From: JBBQNR01 sp038330145
Lineage (GTDB): Bacteria; Actinomycetota; Thermoleophilia; Solirubrobacterales; JBBDJG01
Length of the DNA: 64,000 nucleotides
Assembly (NCBI GenBank): GCA_038330145.1
Contig: JBBQNR010000003.1
Span: forward strand, 1-64,000
Reading direction: 5' to 3'
Shown here: piece by piece, positions 25,511-34,791 of the stretch
How the letters are laid out: each line of letters starts with the position of its first letter
Numbering within the stretch: the stretch's first letter is position 1
Translations under genes and position numbers: made by a program
Notes under the pieces: generated by a model
Database searches by the model: none
Told to the model about the DNA's origin: nothing
The model's input: only the letters and a program-made list of their open reading frames with translations

Positions 25511-27709
25511 TCAGGCGGTGACGGCGACGGAGTCTGCCTGGACGGCCTCGGCTGCCGCCGCGACCGGCTCGACCCTGACCGGAACGCCGTTCAGGTGCGC
25601 CATGCCGGCGAGCCGCTCGAGCGACTCGGGGTCCGAGGGCATCAGCACGTTGACGTTGACGCCCGCGCTCTGGTTCGCCAGCCGCCAGCCGCCCCTGTGT
25701 CCCCAGCCGTGGGGCAGAGCCACCGCGCCGGGAGTCATCTCGTCGGTCAGCGTGACCGGCACCTCGATCGAGCCCGATGCCGACACGATCCGTGCACGGT
25801 CGCCGTCGGCGATGCCGGCTGCCTCCGCGTCGTCTGGGTGGATGCGAAGCGCCTGGGTGCGCCCTCCCCGCATCAACAACGGCGAGTTGTGCATCCAGGA
25901 GTTGTGCGACCGCAGCTCTCGCATCCCAATCAGCTTGAAGGGATAGTCGGGACTGTCCTCGCCCAGCGACCCGAGGCGCGCCAGCTCAGAGGCCAGCGCC
26001 GGGTCGGTCAGGTGCACGCGCTTGTCCCGGTGACGGATCTTGTCGCTCAGCACTCCGGTCGCGATCTCGTCGTCCAGAACGATCCCGTGCGGCGATCGCG
26101 CGACCTTGCGAAGCGACAGGCCTCCTCGCCGCAGCCCGAACAGGTCGCCGCGCGGTCCCGTCCGCAGCAGCAGGTCCACCAGCCGCCGCGGGCCGATGCG
26201 CAGACCGAGCCGCGCCAGCCGCCGCAGCACAGAGAGGCTGTAAGGCGCGACACCGATGCGCCGCGAAAGATCGTCCACCACCCGCCACTCCTCACGTGCC
26301 TCTCCGCGTGGCGGCACCACCGCCTCGGTGACCTGGATGAACGGTGTCGAGAAGAACCCCATGAAGGCGACCGGGACGTCGTCGCGCTCCAGGAACGTGG
26401 TCCCTGGAAGCACGTAGTCGGCGTGGCGATTGGTCTCGTTCACGTAGAGGTCGATCGAGACCATCAGCTCGAGTTGCTCGAGCGCGCTCTCGAGAGCGTC
26501 GCCGTCCGGCACGGAAAGCACCGGGTTGCCCGCGGACACGAAGAAGGCCCTGATCTGCCCATCGCCAGGCGTGGTCATCTCACGCGGGAGCAGGGTGGCC
26601 GGCAGGTTTCCGATCACGTCGGGGAAGCCACCGATGCGCGAGCGGATCTTCCCGTAGGTCGCGAGGCCCGCTTTCTCGCCAACGTCGTCGAGGGCGATCG
26701 GAGGCCGCCCGAAGACCGCGCCGCCGGGCCGGTCGACATTTCCGGTGACCGTGTTGAGAGCGTCGAGCAGGAAGGCGACCAGCGTCCCGAAGCGGCCGAG
26801 GCAGGACCCGGTGCGCCCGTAGGCAACCGCGCTGCCGGCGTTCGCGAACGCAATCGCAGTCTCGCGCACGCTCTCGGCCGGCAGGCCGGTGCGCTCTGCC
26901 GTTTGCTCGGGCGTGTACGGCTCGGTCTGGCGAGCCAGCTGCTCGACCCCGTCGGCCCAGCGCGCGACGAATTCGCGGTCGGCCAGGTCCTGCTCGAAGA
27001 CGACGTTCAGCATCGACAGCAACAGCCAGGCGTCGGCGTCGGGGCGCACGGCCAGGTGCTCGTACTGGCGTGCCGTCTCGGTGCGGCGCGGATCCACGAC
27101 CACGATTCGACCGCCGCGATCGACGACCGCATTCAGCTGCTCTCGCACCCGTGGGGCCGACAGCACCGAGCCGTGCGAGACGAGCGGGTTGGCGCCGACC
27201 ATGAGCAGGAACTCGGTGCGCGCCAGGTCGGGAATCGGCACCACCAGCGGTGAGCCGTATAGCAGCGCGGAGGCCGCGAAGCGGTTGTTGACGTCCTGCG
27301 AGCCGGCGGAGTAGTAGTGGGGAGATCCGAGGCCGTCCAGGAAGCCCTTCACCCAGAGGGTGTGGCTGTAGCTGAAGGCACCGGGGTTTCCCATGTACCA
27401 GGCGACCGACCCGGGCCCCCGCTCCCCGATCAGGGTCTTCATCCGGCCTGCGATGTCGTCCATCGCCTCGCTCCAGCTGACGGGCTCGAACTCGCCCGCA
27501 CCGCCGACGCGCTTGAGCGGGTGCAGCACGCGGTCGGGATCGTTCTGGACGTCGGCCATCGCGATCCCCTTCGGGCAGGCGTACCCGCGTGACAGCGGGT
27601 GCTCGCGGTCGGGACGCAGCTGCGTCAGCCGCCCGTCCTCGACGCTGGCCACCATCCCGCACAGCGGCTCGCAGATGCGACAGAAGGTGACCCTGTCCTC
27701 GACCGCCAT
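25511..27709 (-). CDS. Molybdopterin-dependent oxidoreductase with 4Fe-4S cluster (DMSO reductase superfamily)
   Basis: A 732-residue catalytic subunit. The N-terminal cluster motif is Cys10, Cys13, Cys17 and Cys45, in the spacing typical of the formate dehydrogenase/nitrate reductase branch. LLMVGANPLVSHG, VVDPRRTETARQ and ADYVLPGTTFLERDD are cofactor-binding segments. The C-terminal dinucleotide-binding domain begins near FKLIGMRELRSHNSWMHN and includes IHPDDAEAAGI. No Tat signal is present, so it is cytosolic. There is no adjacent small subunit, and the substrate is unknown. ATG 27709 lies 6 nt after TAGACT on the same strand, pointing to a leaderless mRNA. Confidence 0.9.
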   Translation of the reverse strand: MAVEDRVTFCRICEPLCGMVASVEDGRLTQLRPDREHPLSRGYACPKGIAMADVQNDPDRVLHPLKRVGGAGEFEPVSWSEAMDDIAGRMKTLIGERGPGSVAWYMGNPGAFSYSHTLWVKGFLDGLGSPHYYSAGSQDVNNRFAASALLYGSPLVVPIPDLARTEFLLMVGANPLVSHGSVLSAPRVREQLNAVVDRGGRIVVVDPRRTETARQYEHLAVRPDADAWLLLSMLNVVFEQDLADREFVARWADGVEQLARQTEPYTPEQTAERTGLPAESVRETAIAFANAGSAVAYGRTGSCLGRFGTLVAFLLDALNTVTGNVDRPGGAVFGRPPIALDDVGEKAGLATYGKIRSRIGGFPDVIGNLPATLLPREMTTPGDGQIRAFFVSAGNPVLSVPDGDALESALEQLELMVSIDLYVNETNRHADYVLPGTTFLERDDVPVAFMGFFSTPFIQVTEAVVPPRGEAREEWRVVDDLSRRIGVAPYSLSVLRRLARLGLRIGPRRLVDLLLRTGPRGDLFGLRRGGLSLRKVARSPHGIVLDDEIATGVLSDKIRHRDKRVHLTDPALASELARLGSLGEDSPDYPFKLIGMRELRSHNSWMHNSPLLMRGGRTQALRIHPDDAEAAGIADGDRARIVSASGSIEVPVTLTDEMTPGAVALPHGWGHRGGWRLANQSAGVNVNVLMPSDPESLERLAGMAHLNGVPVRVEPVAAAAEAVQADSVAVTA

Positions 27710-27715
27710 GGACCG

Positions 27716-27721
27716 AGTCTA
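27716..27721 (-). promoter_or_regulatory. Candidate -10 box TAGACT for the molybdopterin oxidoreductase
   Basis: On the minus strand TAGACT ends 6 nt before ATG 27709 and no ribosome binding site intervenes. Confidence 0.42.
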
Positions 27722-27838
27722 ACGTCCGTCCGGGGCCCTTGCGAGCGGTCGGTCACAGATCGACCGAGCTGGCAAAAGCCGCGCTGGGCCGGGCAGCCAG
27801 AGGGCCTTCAAGCGGCACGACGAAGGGCGGGGCCTGGA

Positions 27839-27844
27839 TATACT
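27839..27844 (+). promoter_or_regulatory. Possible -10 box TATACT upstream of the PBP gene
   Basis: TATACT lies 135 nt before TTG 27980, so a leader of about 125 nt would result. No convincing -35 is seen, and the rest of the 270-nt gap (27710-27979) holds nothing else I can identify. Confidence 0.25.
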
Positions 27845-27979
27845 CGTTCAGTCCTATGGCAGGGACGGCTGGAGGTCGAGCGAATGCCTGATGCATGAGG
27901 CTCTCGGGCTCCGGCTGAGCGAAATGGCGGCAGACCACAGTTCCCGGAATCCGCTTCCGATCGGGTTCCACATTCATCC

Positions 27980-30172
27980 TTGACCTACCGCGAGCGAAAG
28001 CGCAACCGCCGCGGGCACAAGCGCAGCAAGATCCTGCTCGCGGTGCTGGTGCTGGTGGTATGCGCGGTGATCGGCGGCCTGTCGGCGGTCGGCTACGTGC
28101 TGGCGGTCGGGGCGAGCGCTCCGCCGCTCGCCTCACTCAAGCCGGTCGACCAGGGAACCAGCTCTGTCGTTTACGCAGCCGACGGAAGCCGGCTCGGGTT
28201 CATTCAGTCGGACGAGATCCGGACTCCGGTGCCGCTGCGCAGCATCCCCAAGTCGCTCCAGGTGGCCACGGTCGCGATCGAGGACGAGCGCTTCTACCGC
28301 CACGACGGCGTCGACTACGAGGGAATAGTGCGAGCGGCCTTCAAGAACCTCGAGGCCGGCAAGGCGGTGGAGGGCGGCTCCACGATCACGCAGCAGCTCG
28401 TGCGCAACCTCTACGTCGGCCGCGAGCGCACGCTGCAGCGAAAGATCCGCGAGGCAAAGCTGGCGCTGGAGCTGGAGCGACGGCACTCGAAGCGCTGGGT
28501 GCTCGAGAGCTACATCAACTCGGTCGCCTACGGCACGATCGACGGCCAGACCTCGGTCGGCGTGCAGGCGGCAGCGCAGACGTTCTTCTCCAAGAGCGCC
28601 AAGAACCTGACGCTGGAGGAATCGGCGCTGCTTGCCGGGCTGCCGCAGGCGCCGAGTGAGCTGAACCCGTTCCAGAACCCGCGCGGCGCCCTCGAACGGC
28701 GCAACCGCGTGCTGCGACAGATGGCCAAGCTCGGCTACATCTCCAAGGCACGCGCGACGGAGGCCAGCCAGTCGAGGCTGGGACTGCACAGGGGCGACCT
28801 CTACACGCGCATCCGCGAGCCGTTCTTCTTCGACTACGTGAAGCAGCAGCTGATCGACAAGTTCGGTGTCAACACCGTGCGCAAGGGCGGGCTGAAGGTC
28901 TACACGACGATCGATCCCAAGCTGCAGGCGGCCGGCCGCAAGGCGATCGACTCGACGCTCCCCTACCCCGCCGACCCCAGCGCCGCTGTGGTCGCGATCG
29001 ATCCACGCAATGGCTACATCAAGGCGATGGCCTCGAGCTCCAACTACAAGCACAAGCAGTTCAACCTCGCCGCGCAGGGCCACCGCCAACCCGGCTCCGC
29101 CTTCAAGACCTTCGTGCTCACGACGGCGATCAGGCGCGGGATCAACCCCAACACCACCAGCTACGTCTCGAAGCCGCTCGACCTCAAGACCAAGGACTAC
29201 GGCCCCTGGAAGGTGCAGACCTACGACCAGACCTACGGCGGCTCGATGAACCTGGTGCGGGCGACGCTTCGCTCCGACAACACCGTTTACGCACAGCTCG
29301 ACCTCGACCTCGGGCCCAAGAGCGTGGCCGACACGGCGAAGGACATGGGCATCACGACCAAGCTCGACGGATACCCGGCCGAGGGTCTCGGAGGATTGAC
29401 ACGCGGCGTCTCACCGCTCGAGATGGCGAATGCCTACGCCACGCTGGCCGCGGGGGGCATGCGCAACAAGCCGATCGCGATCAGGCGCGTCGCCTTCCCC
29501 GGCGGGGACGTCGAGGATCTCGGCAAGCCCAAGCGCGAGCGGGTGTTCTCAGACGCCGTCGCCTACGAGGTGACGAAGATCCTGAAGCAGAACATCACCA
29601 GCGGCACCGGCACGCGCGCCAACATCGGCTGCCCCGCGGCGGGCAAGACCGGAACTACGGACAACTTCAACGACGCCTGGTTCGTCGGCTACACGCCGAC
29701 CTTCGCGACGTCGACCTGGGTCGGATACCCCAACGCGCTGCGGGAGATGCGCAGCGTGCATGGAATCTCGGTTGCCGGCGGCACCTTCCCGGCTGAGATC
29801 TGGAACAAGTTCATGCAGGTGGCGAAGGCCAAGAACTGCAACGACTTCCCGCGTCCCACCACCACCGTGCAATGGTCACCGTTCTTCGGCAAGTACTCGG
29901 GCCAGAGCGGCTACTCGAGCAGCGGCAGCGGAAACTACAACTACGGTGGTCAGAGCCAGGGAGACAGCTCCGGCGGAGGCTACGGCGGCTACGACCCGCG
30001 CCTCTATCAGGGCGACCCCAGTCCCGGTAACTCCAACCCCAGAGGGGGCGGCGGCAAGCCCGGCGGTGGCAATGGCAACGGCAACGGTGGCGGCAATCGG
30101 GGCGGTGGCACGGGCGGAGCCAGAGGCGGCGCGGGTGGCGGCGGGCCCGACGGAGGGTCCGGCGGCTTTTGA
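27980..30172 (+). CDS. Class A penicillin-binding protein (bifunctional transglycosylase/transpeptidase)
   Basis: A 730-residue protein with a short basic cytosolic tail, one membrane anchor (about 18-43), a GT51 transglycosylase domain (catalytic Glu101 in EDERFYRHDGVDYEG, then EGGSTITQQL) and a transpeptidase domain (SAFK 373-376, SDN 432-434, KTGT 556-559). It polymerises lipid II and cross-links the peptides. After about residue 640 the tail becomes Gly/Ser/Asn/Pro-rich with almost no other residues to the end; such tails are common in actinobacterial PBPs and are probably disordered in the wall. TTG 27980 is chosen as the only start that keeps the basic tail. Confidence 0.93.
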   Translation: MTYRERKRNRRGHKRSKILLAVLVLVVCAVIGGLSAVGYVLAVGASAPPLASLKPVDQGTSSVVYAADGSRLGFIQSDEIRTPVPLRSIPKSLQVATVAIEDERFYRHDGVDYEGIVRAAFKNLEAGKAVEGGSTITQQLVRNLYVGRERTLQRKIREAKLALELERRHSKRWVLESYINSVAYGTIDGQTSVGVQAAAQTFFSKSAKNLTLEESALLAGLPQAPSELNPFQNPRGALERRNRVLRQMAKLGYISKARATEASQSRLGLHRGDLYTRIREPFFFDYVKQQLIDKFGVNTVRKGGLKVYTTIDPKLQAAGRKAIDSTLPYPADPSAAVVAIDPRNGYIKAMASSSNYKHKQFNLAAQGHRQPGSAFKTFVLTTAIRRGINPNTTSYVSKPLDLKTKDYGPWKVQTYDQTYGGSMNLVRATLRSDNTVYAQLDLDLGPKSVADTAKDMGITTKLDGYPAEGLGGLTRGVSPLEMANAYATLAAGGMRNKPIAIRRVAFPGGDVEDLGKPKRERVFSDAVAYEVTKILKQNITSGTGTRANIGCPAAGKTGTTDNFNDAWFVGYTPTFATSTWVGYPNALREMRSVHGISVAGGTFPAEIWNKFMQVAKAKNCNDFPRPTTTVQWSPFFGKYSGQSGYSSSGSGNYNYGGQSQGDSSGGGYGGYDPRLYQGDPSPGNSNPRGGGGKPGGGNGNGNGGGNRGGGTGGARGGAGGGGPDGGSGGF

Positions 30173-30295
30173 GCCGGCCGGCCTTTCGGCCTGCAGACGA
30201 CCTTCCAGCGTGCCGGTGACCCGTCCCGGTAACTTCGCGCGATCGGCCTCCCAGCATCCAGTGACTCCTCCAGTGATTCCACAAGCAGCGGGCGA

Positions 30296-31618
30296 CTGAG
30301 CCGGCCGTCGGCCCTCAACGCCGGGCGCGGCGCTGCGCTGGCGAGCCTGGCGCTGCTGGCGGTGGTCTACTGCGCGCTGGCGATACCGGTCGCATCGCCC
30401 CACTCGACCGTCGTGCTGGCCGCGGCGGAGCAATCTCCGGACTGGCTACTCGGCCCATGGCACGTGCTGGGGGCCCGTGGGGCCGACGGAGACCTGACCG
30501 GTCCTCTCTTCTACGCCGGGCTGTGGGTCGCGATGCTGGCCTACGTGGTGGTGCTGCTGACCGCCTCGCACGTCGGTCGCAGGCTCGCCATCGGCTCCGT
30601 CGTCGCCTTCCATGTTCTCTTCGCGTTGGCTCCACCGCTGCTGTCGCACGACGTCTTCAGCTACATCTCGTACGCGCGGCTCGACGTGCTGCACGACCTC
30701 GGTCCCTATACGCACTCGCCCAACGACGCGCCGAATGACGCTGCGTTCGGCTTCGCCGGCTCGAAGGACGCGACCAGCGTCTACGGGCCCCTCTTCACGC
30801 TGCTCACCTATCCGCTGGCGAAGCTGAGCGTGCCGGCCGCCTTCTGGACCCTGAAGGCCGTGATGGCCTCCGCCAGCCTGGCGGTCGTCGCGCTGGCCTG
30901 GGCCTGCGCCCGCAGTCTCGGTCGCGACCAGGTCTTCGTCGCGCTCGCGATCGGCCTAAACCCGCTGGTGCTCGTACACGTGGTGGGCGGCGCCCACAAC
31001 GACGCGCTTACGGTCGCGCTCTGGATGGGAGCGCTGACGGCGCTGCTGGTCGGGGGCAGGGAGCGGCTCGCCGGTGCTCTCGAGACTGCATCCGGCGCCG
31101 TCAAGGCCTCGGCCGGTCTGGTGCTTCCCTTCCTGGTGCTGGGGTCGAGACGGCGCTGGTCGGTGCTGGCCGGTGCGGTGCTGGCCGGCGTGGGCATCTT
31201 CTTGGTCAGCCTGGCCGTCTTCGGCCTCGACGCCTTCGACGCGCTGGGGCTGATCGGCGCCAACCAGGAGCGCACCAGTCGCTGGAGCATCCCGCAGCGG
31301 ACCGCGGACGGGATCGCGGTCATCAGCGGTGGCTCGGCGAGCGACATCGTCCACTTCACGCGCGCCCTGTTCGGCGCCGCCTTCCTTGTGGTGCTGGCCC
31401 TGCTGCTGAGACGAGCGCAGCGCGAGGGTTCACGCTCGCATTGGTGGGTGGAGGGAACGGGTTGGGCCACGCTCGCCCTCCTGATCGCCTCGGCATGGCT
31501 GGTTCCCTGGTATGCGATCTGGCTCATGCCCCTGGCCGCGCTTTCGGGCAGCCGCCGTCTGATGGTCGCGTCCGTGGCGCTCTGCGCCTACATGCTCGTG
31601 ATCGCAGTTCCGATCTGA
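30296..31618 (+). CDS. Polyprenol-phosphate-mannose-dependent-type membrane glycosyltransferase (MptA/B- or GT87-like)
   Basis: A polytopic membrane protein with about 10-12 helices. SHDVFSYISYARL followed by GPYTHSP is the loop typical of C-superfamily GTs that use polyprenyl-phosphate sugars (MptA, MptB, PimE, GT87), where the acidic residue after the first helix is catalytic. WLVPWYAIWLMPLAAL is the usual C-terminal segment. GTG 30362 would start inside the first helix; the frame continues upstream as SRPSALNAGRGAALASLALLAV, but no ATG/GTG/TTG exists there, so I place the start at CTG 30296 (440 residues). Donor and acceptor are unknown; a cell-envelope glycan role is inferred. Confidence 0.75.
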   Translation: MSRPSALNAGRGAALASLALLAVVYCALAIPVASPHSTVVLAAAEQSPDWLLGPWHVLGARGADGDLTGPLFYAGLWVAMLAYVVVLLTASHVGRRLAIGSVVAFHVLFALAPPLLSHDVFSYISYARLDVLHDLGPYTHSPNDAPNDAAFGFAGSKDATSVYGPLFTLLTYPLAKLSVPAAFWTLKAVMASASLAVVALAWACARSLGRDQVFVALAIGLNPLVLVHVVGGAHNDALTVALWMGALTALLVGGRERLAGALETASGAVKASAGLVLPFLVLGSRRRWSVLAGAVLAGVGIFLVSLAVFGLDAFDALGLIGANQERTSRWSIPQRTADGIAVISGGSASDIVHFTRALFGAAFLVVLALLLRRAQREGSRSHWWVEGTGWATLALLIASAWLVPWYAIWLMPLAALSGSRRLMVASVALCAYMLVIAVPI

Positions 31619-31661
31619 GAGCGCTGCGGTTCCGATCTCAAAGCGCGCGCCGATCCAGGGC

Positions 31662-31667
31662 TAAGCT
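31662..31667 (+). promoter_or_regulatory. Candidate -10 box TAAGCT for thiL (leaderless)
   Basis: TAAGCT ends 6 nt before GTG 31674 and no Shine-Dalgarno sequence is present. Confidence 0.42.
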
Positions 31668-31673
31668 CAAGCC

Positions 31674-32687
31674 GTGATCGGCGAGTTCGAGCTCATCAAC
31701 CGCCTGAGGGCGAAGGCCGGGGTACGCGGGGAACGCGTCCTGCGCGGACCGGGCGACGACGCCTCGGTCGTGCGCACGGACGGCGTCGTCGCCGTATCGG
31801 TCGACGCCTTCGTGGAGGGGGTGCATTTCCGCCTCGCCACGACATCGATGGAGGACCTCGGCCACAAGTGCGTGGCCGCGGCGCTCTCCGACATCGCGGC
31901 GATGGGAGCAGGCGCCGGCGAGGTCTACCTCGTGCTGGGGCTTCCGGAGAACATCGGCGACCGTGAGGTGATGGAGCTGATGAACGGAGCCGAGGCGCTT
32001 GCCTCGCAGCTCGGGGTCACCATCTGCGGCGGCGACCTGACCGCCAGCAATGAGCTGTTCGTGTCGGTGACGGCGATCGGTCACGCCGCGGACGAGAGCC
32101 GGCTGATCGGGCGCGACGGCGCCCGCCCGGGTGACGTGCTCGGGGTCACGGGCCGGCTCGGCGGGGCAGGCGCGGGCCTCGTGCTGCTGGAGCGCAAGGA
32201 GCACGGCGTCCCGGTCGAGATCGGCGAGGCGTTGATCGACCGCCAGCGACAGCCGCTGCCGCGACTGGAGGCCGGCGCCGCTCTCGCCGGCGCGGGCGTC
32301 AGCGCCATGATCGACATCAGCGACGGTCTCGCCTCCGACTGCGCGCGGCTGGCGGAGGAGAGCGGCGTGATGCTCGAGGTGCAACTGGCCCAGATTCCGG
32401 TCGACGAAGGCGTCGACGAGGTCGCGGCGTTGCTGGGCACGACGGGCGTGGAGCTTGCCGCCGGCGCGGGCGAGGACTACGAGCTGCTGCTGACGGTGGC
32501 GGCAGACAGGGCATCCGCCGTCGAGCAGGCCGGCGAAGCTGCCGGCGCACCGGTGAGCTGGGTGGGGAAGGCCCTAGAAGGCTCGGGGGTCAGGCTGCTT
32601 GACCGGAGTGGTTCCCACCGCCCGCTCCAGGGCTGGGATCACTTCGCCAGGCGCTCATCCGCCCGCCCTCACCGAGGGCAAGCTTGA
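31674..32687 (+). CDS. thiL: Thiamine-monophosphate kinase
   Basis: A 337-residue enzyme that phosphorylates thiamine monophosphate to thiamine diphosphate with ATP. Signatures are GEFELINRL, GPGDDASVV, SVDAFVEGVHF, SDIAAMGA, CGGDLT, DISDGLASD and GEDYELLLTV, which bind Mg-ATP and substrate in the PurM-like fold. Family members normally end soon after the GWDHF-type motif, found here as QGWDHF; the final 13 residues are an Arg-rich extension that overlaps the antisense small gene at 32590. GTG 31674 is the family start. Confidence 0.93.
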   Translation: MIGEFELINRLRAKAGVRGERVLRGPGDDASVVRTDGVVAVSVDAFVEGVHFRLATTSMEDLGHKCVAAALSDIAAMGAGAGEVYLVLGLPENIGDREVMELMNGAEALASQLGVTICGGDLTASNELFVSVTAIGHAADESRLIGRDGARPGDVLGVTGRLGGAGAGLVLLERKEHGVPVEIGEALIDRQRQPLPRLEAGAALAGAGVSAMIDISDGLASDCARLAEESGVMLEVQLAQIPVDEGVDEVAALLGTTGVELAAGAGEDYELLLTVAADRASAVEQAGEAAGAPVSWVGKALEGSGVRLLDRSGSHRPLQGWDHFARRSSARPHRGQA

Positions 32688-32793
32688 CGATGATCGCCGT
32701 GGCGACCCGGCGAGGGTCGACGCAGTAGGCGCTCTGCTCGACCCGCTTCTTGAGTGCTTCCTGGTTGGCGTCCGTGCGCATTTCGGGGCTCAT
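32590..32793 (-). CDS. Small FlgM-like anti-sigma factor candidate
   Basis: A 67-residue protein whose middle part, ALKKRVEQSAYCVDPRRVA followed by TAIIVKL, matches the C-terminal sigma-28-binding helices of FlgM (pattern LKxRVxxGxYxVDxxxVAxAI). The rest is a polar, low-complexity tail. Its last 98 nt overlap the 3' end of thiL on the opposite strand. Start ATG 32793 has no clear ribosome binding site; ATG 32781 is an alternative. No flagellar gene is in the window, so the sigma factor it might bind is unknown. I am fairly sure of the domain and less sure of the exact ends. Confidence 0.55.
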   Translation of the reverse strand: MSPEMRTDANQEALKKRVEQSAYCVDPRRVATAIIVKLALGEGGRMSAWRSDPSPGAGGGNHSGQAA

Positions 32794-32908
32794 TTACCGC
32801 AGTGATCATCCGGCGTCCGTGCCGGCTGTACCTCTTGTACCTGGCTGTTATCGGAACTGGACGGCGAGTCCGCGATAGAACTGGCGTCCGCACGGACTGT
32901 TCGTCCAC

Positions 32909-34720
32909 CTAGAACTTGCGTTTAGCCAGGTTCTGCCCCCGTTCATCGCGTAGAGCGGACTCCGTGCCGCCCAGCGAGCCGGGCCCGGCGTAACTGCTGG
33001 GCCCTCTGACCGTGATCTCCGAGTCCCGCTCCCCGCCAGGCCGCGCAAGGGCAACGAGCACCGCCGACACGAGGCTGCCGGCTATCAGCGAGCCCAGCAG
33101 GGCGTTCCAGGCAGACCCGTCGCCCGCCACCATCAGCAACAGGTAGCGCGTCGGGTCGGCGCCCAGGTCGAGGCGCGCGCCGTAGTAGAGCAGCACCATC
33201 GCCGGCAGCAGCAGCGCGGTCGCCACCGCGGCCGAGACGAGCAGCCGGCGGTTGGGGCCCTGTGGCAACGCGGTCAGCAGGCAGAGGTGCAGCGCCGGGA
33301 TCATCAACAGTGCAGCGAACGGGTTGCCGGCCCAGAGCGCGAGCAACTCCACAGACAGCACGAGCGACAGCGCGACGGCTGCCTCGGGCCCGTCCCCCTG
33401 CGCAGGCCCATGGCGGATGGCTGCCACGCGCGGCCGCAGCAGCAGCCAGGAAAGGGCGAACAGCAGCACCAGCGCCACCAGCGCCGGGGCGGACTCGGAG
33501 AAGGACGGCCGCGTCGCGGGCGCAAGAGCCTCGCTTGCGCTCGAGGGCAACCAGTCCAGCAGCTGGAACAGCCACGCGGCCGCCAGCACGACCAGGAAGG
33601 GTGAGCTGGCCGCAAGCGACCAGCGCGCCCAGCGCATCACCTGGCGCCCTCGCCGGCGGGCTCGCGCGAAGGCGTCGACGGCCGTGATCATGACTGGAAG
33701 CAGCAATCCGAGCGCGAACAGGGCCAGCGCCCATTCGGGCACCAGCTGGCTCCCGAAGACGACGTACCCGGGCGGTGAGCTCCTGATCTCGGTAGCCGAG
33801 TCGAGCGCGAGCAACGTCGCCAGCGCCGCCTTGCCGAAGCCGGCCAGCCGCAGGCGTGACAGCGAGGAAAGCGAATCGGGGTCGCGTTTCGACGACTCGC
33901 CGCGGGCCGTCAGCGTGACGGCGTCGTATCCGGCGGCCACAAGCGGCCCCTGCTCTCGCAGCGTCAGCGGCCAGGCCTGCCGCATGTACTGGCCGGCGGG
34001 CGATTCGCCGCCGGGGGTCGTGCCGGCCTCGCGCCTCAGTGCTCCCTCGGCCGTGCGCAGCAGCTGCAACGACCCTCGACCGCTGCGCAACGACCATGGC
34101 ACGGTCAGGGGGCGTTTCACCCGAGTCGCGGCTGGGTCTTCCAGCACCAGCACCGCGTCGACGTCGGCCCTGTCACCGTATTCGTCGGCGAAGCGGCGCG
34201 CACCCGCGTGGTCCGCGTCGCCACCATCGGTGGAGACGAACACGAGCGTCTTCTGATGGCGCAGCGCGGCAGCCGCTCGAGCCAGCTCCAGCAGCATGCC
34301 GGTGGCCGAGGCGCTCGGCGTCCCCGGTCGCGTCCGGGAGTCGCGATGGGCCATCACGACAAGCTGCCGGTCCGAGCGACCGCTGAGCGTTGCGACGACG
34401 TTGGTCATCGTCTCGCTCTGGCCGTCCGACTCGGCGCTGAACTCGTCGCGTTTGGTCTCGAAGCTCAGGCTCCGGAACCGGCCCTCGACGACATCGGCGA
34501 GCGCGTCGTCGCCCGCGCCGCCCGGTGAGCGGTCGGGATAGCGCCCGGCGATGTCGCTCGTGGTCGTGAAGGCTCCGTGCTCGTCGAAGGCGTCCGGCGC
34601 GAGGGTGGACGTCAGGGCAGGCGGACGCTCCTCGAGCGAGAACATCACGACGACCAGCGAGAGCAGGGCGAGCACGAGCGTTGCCCTGTAGATGCGGATG
34701 TCGACCAAGCTCCGCGGCAT
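32909..34720 (-). CDS. M28 aminopeptidase-like membrane protein, zinc ligands missing
   Basis: ATG 34720 gives 603 residues; GTG 34753 is an alternative. There is one N-terminal helix (about 12-28), an extracytoplasmic M28-like domain (about 45-300), then roughly eight hydrophobic segments (about 315-575). VVMAHRDSRT (His125, Asp127) corresponds to the HxD zinc motif, but the next conserved DNASG reads SASATG and the Glu-Glu pair reads STDGGDAD, so at least two metal ligands are absent. It is probably not an active peptidase and may bind or scaffold something at the membrane. It is divergent from the response regulator gene. Confidence 0.7.
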   Translation of the reverse strand: MPRSLVDIRIYRATLVLALLSLVVVMFSLEERPPALTSTLAPDAFDEHGAFTTTSDIAGRYPDRSPGGAGDDALADVVEGRFRSLSFETKRDEFSAESDGQSETMTNVVATLSGRSDRQLVVMAHRDSRTRPGTPSASATGMLLELARAAAALRHQKTLVFVSTDGGDADHAGARRFADEYGDRADVDAVLVLEDPAATRVKRPLTVPWSLRSGRGSLQLLRTAEGALRREAGTTPGGESPAGQYMRQAWPLTLREQGPLVAAGYDAVTLTARGESSKRDPDSLSSLSRLRLAGFGKAALATLLALDSATEIRSSPPGYVVFGSQLVPEWALALFALGLLLPVMITAVDAFARARRRGRQVMRWARWSLAASSPFLVVLAAAWLFQLLDWLPSSASEALAPATRPSFSESAPALVALVLLFALSWLLLRPRVAAIRHGPAQGDGPEAAVALSLVLSVELLALWAGNPFAALLMIPALHLCLLTALPQGPNRRLLVSAAVATALLLPAMVLLYYGARLDLGADPTRYLLLMVAGDGSAWNALLGSLIAGSLVSAVLVALARPGGERDSEITVRGPSSYAGPGSLGGTESALRDERGQNLAKRKF

Positions 34721-34766
34721 CTTAGCCCTGAGCTCCCAAGCGGAACTCGGCACCGGCGCGCCCCCC

Positions 34767-34772
34767 TAGAAT
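34767..34772 (+). promoter_or_regulatory. Candidate -10 box TAGAAT for the two-component operon
   Basis: TAGAAT lies 19 nt before GTG 34792, and AGAGG falls between them as a ribosome binding site, so unlike many neighbours this operon has a short leader. Confidence 0.4.
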
Positions 34773-34791
34773 TCGAGCGAAGAGGCACCAA

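Noticed and set aside
25367..27253. 628-residue open frame opposite the molybdopterin oxidoreductase gene
   Set aside because: It is the antisense frame of a well-supported enzyme gene in GC-rich DNA; its product is Arg/His/Gln-rich without any motif.
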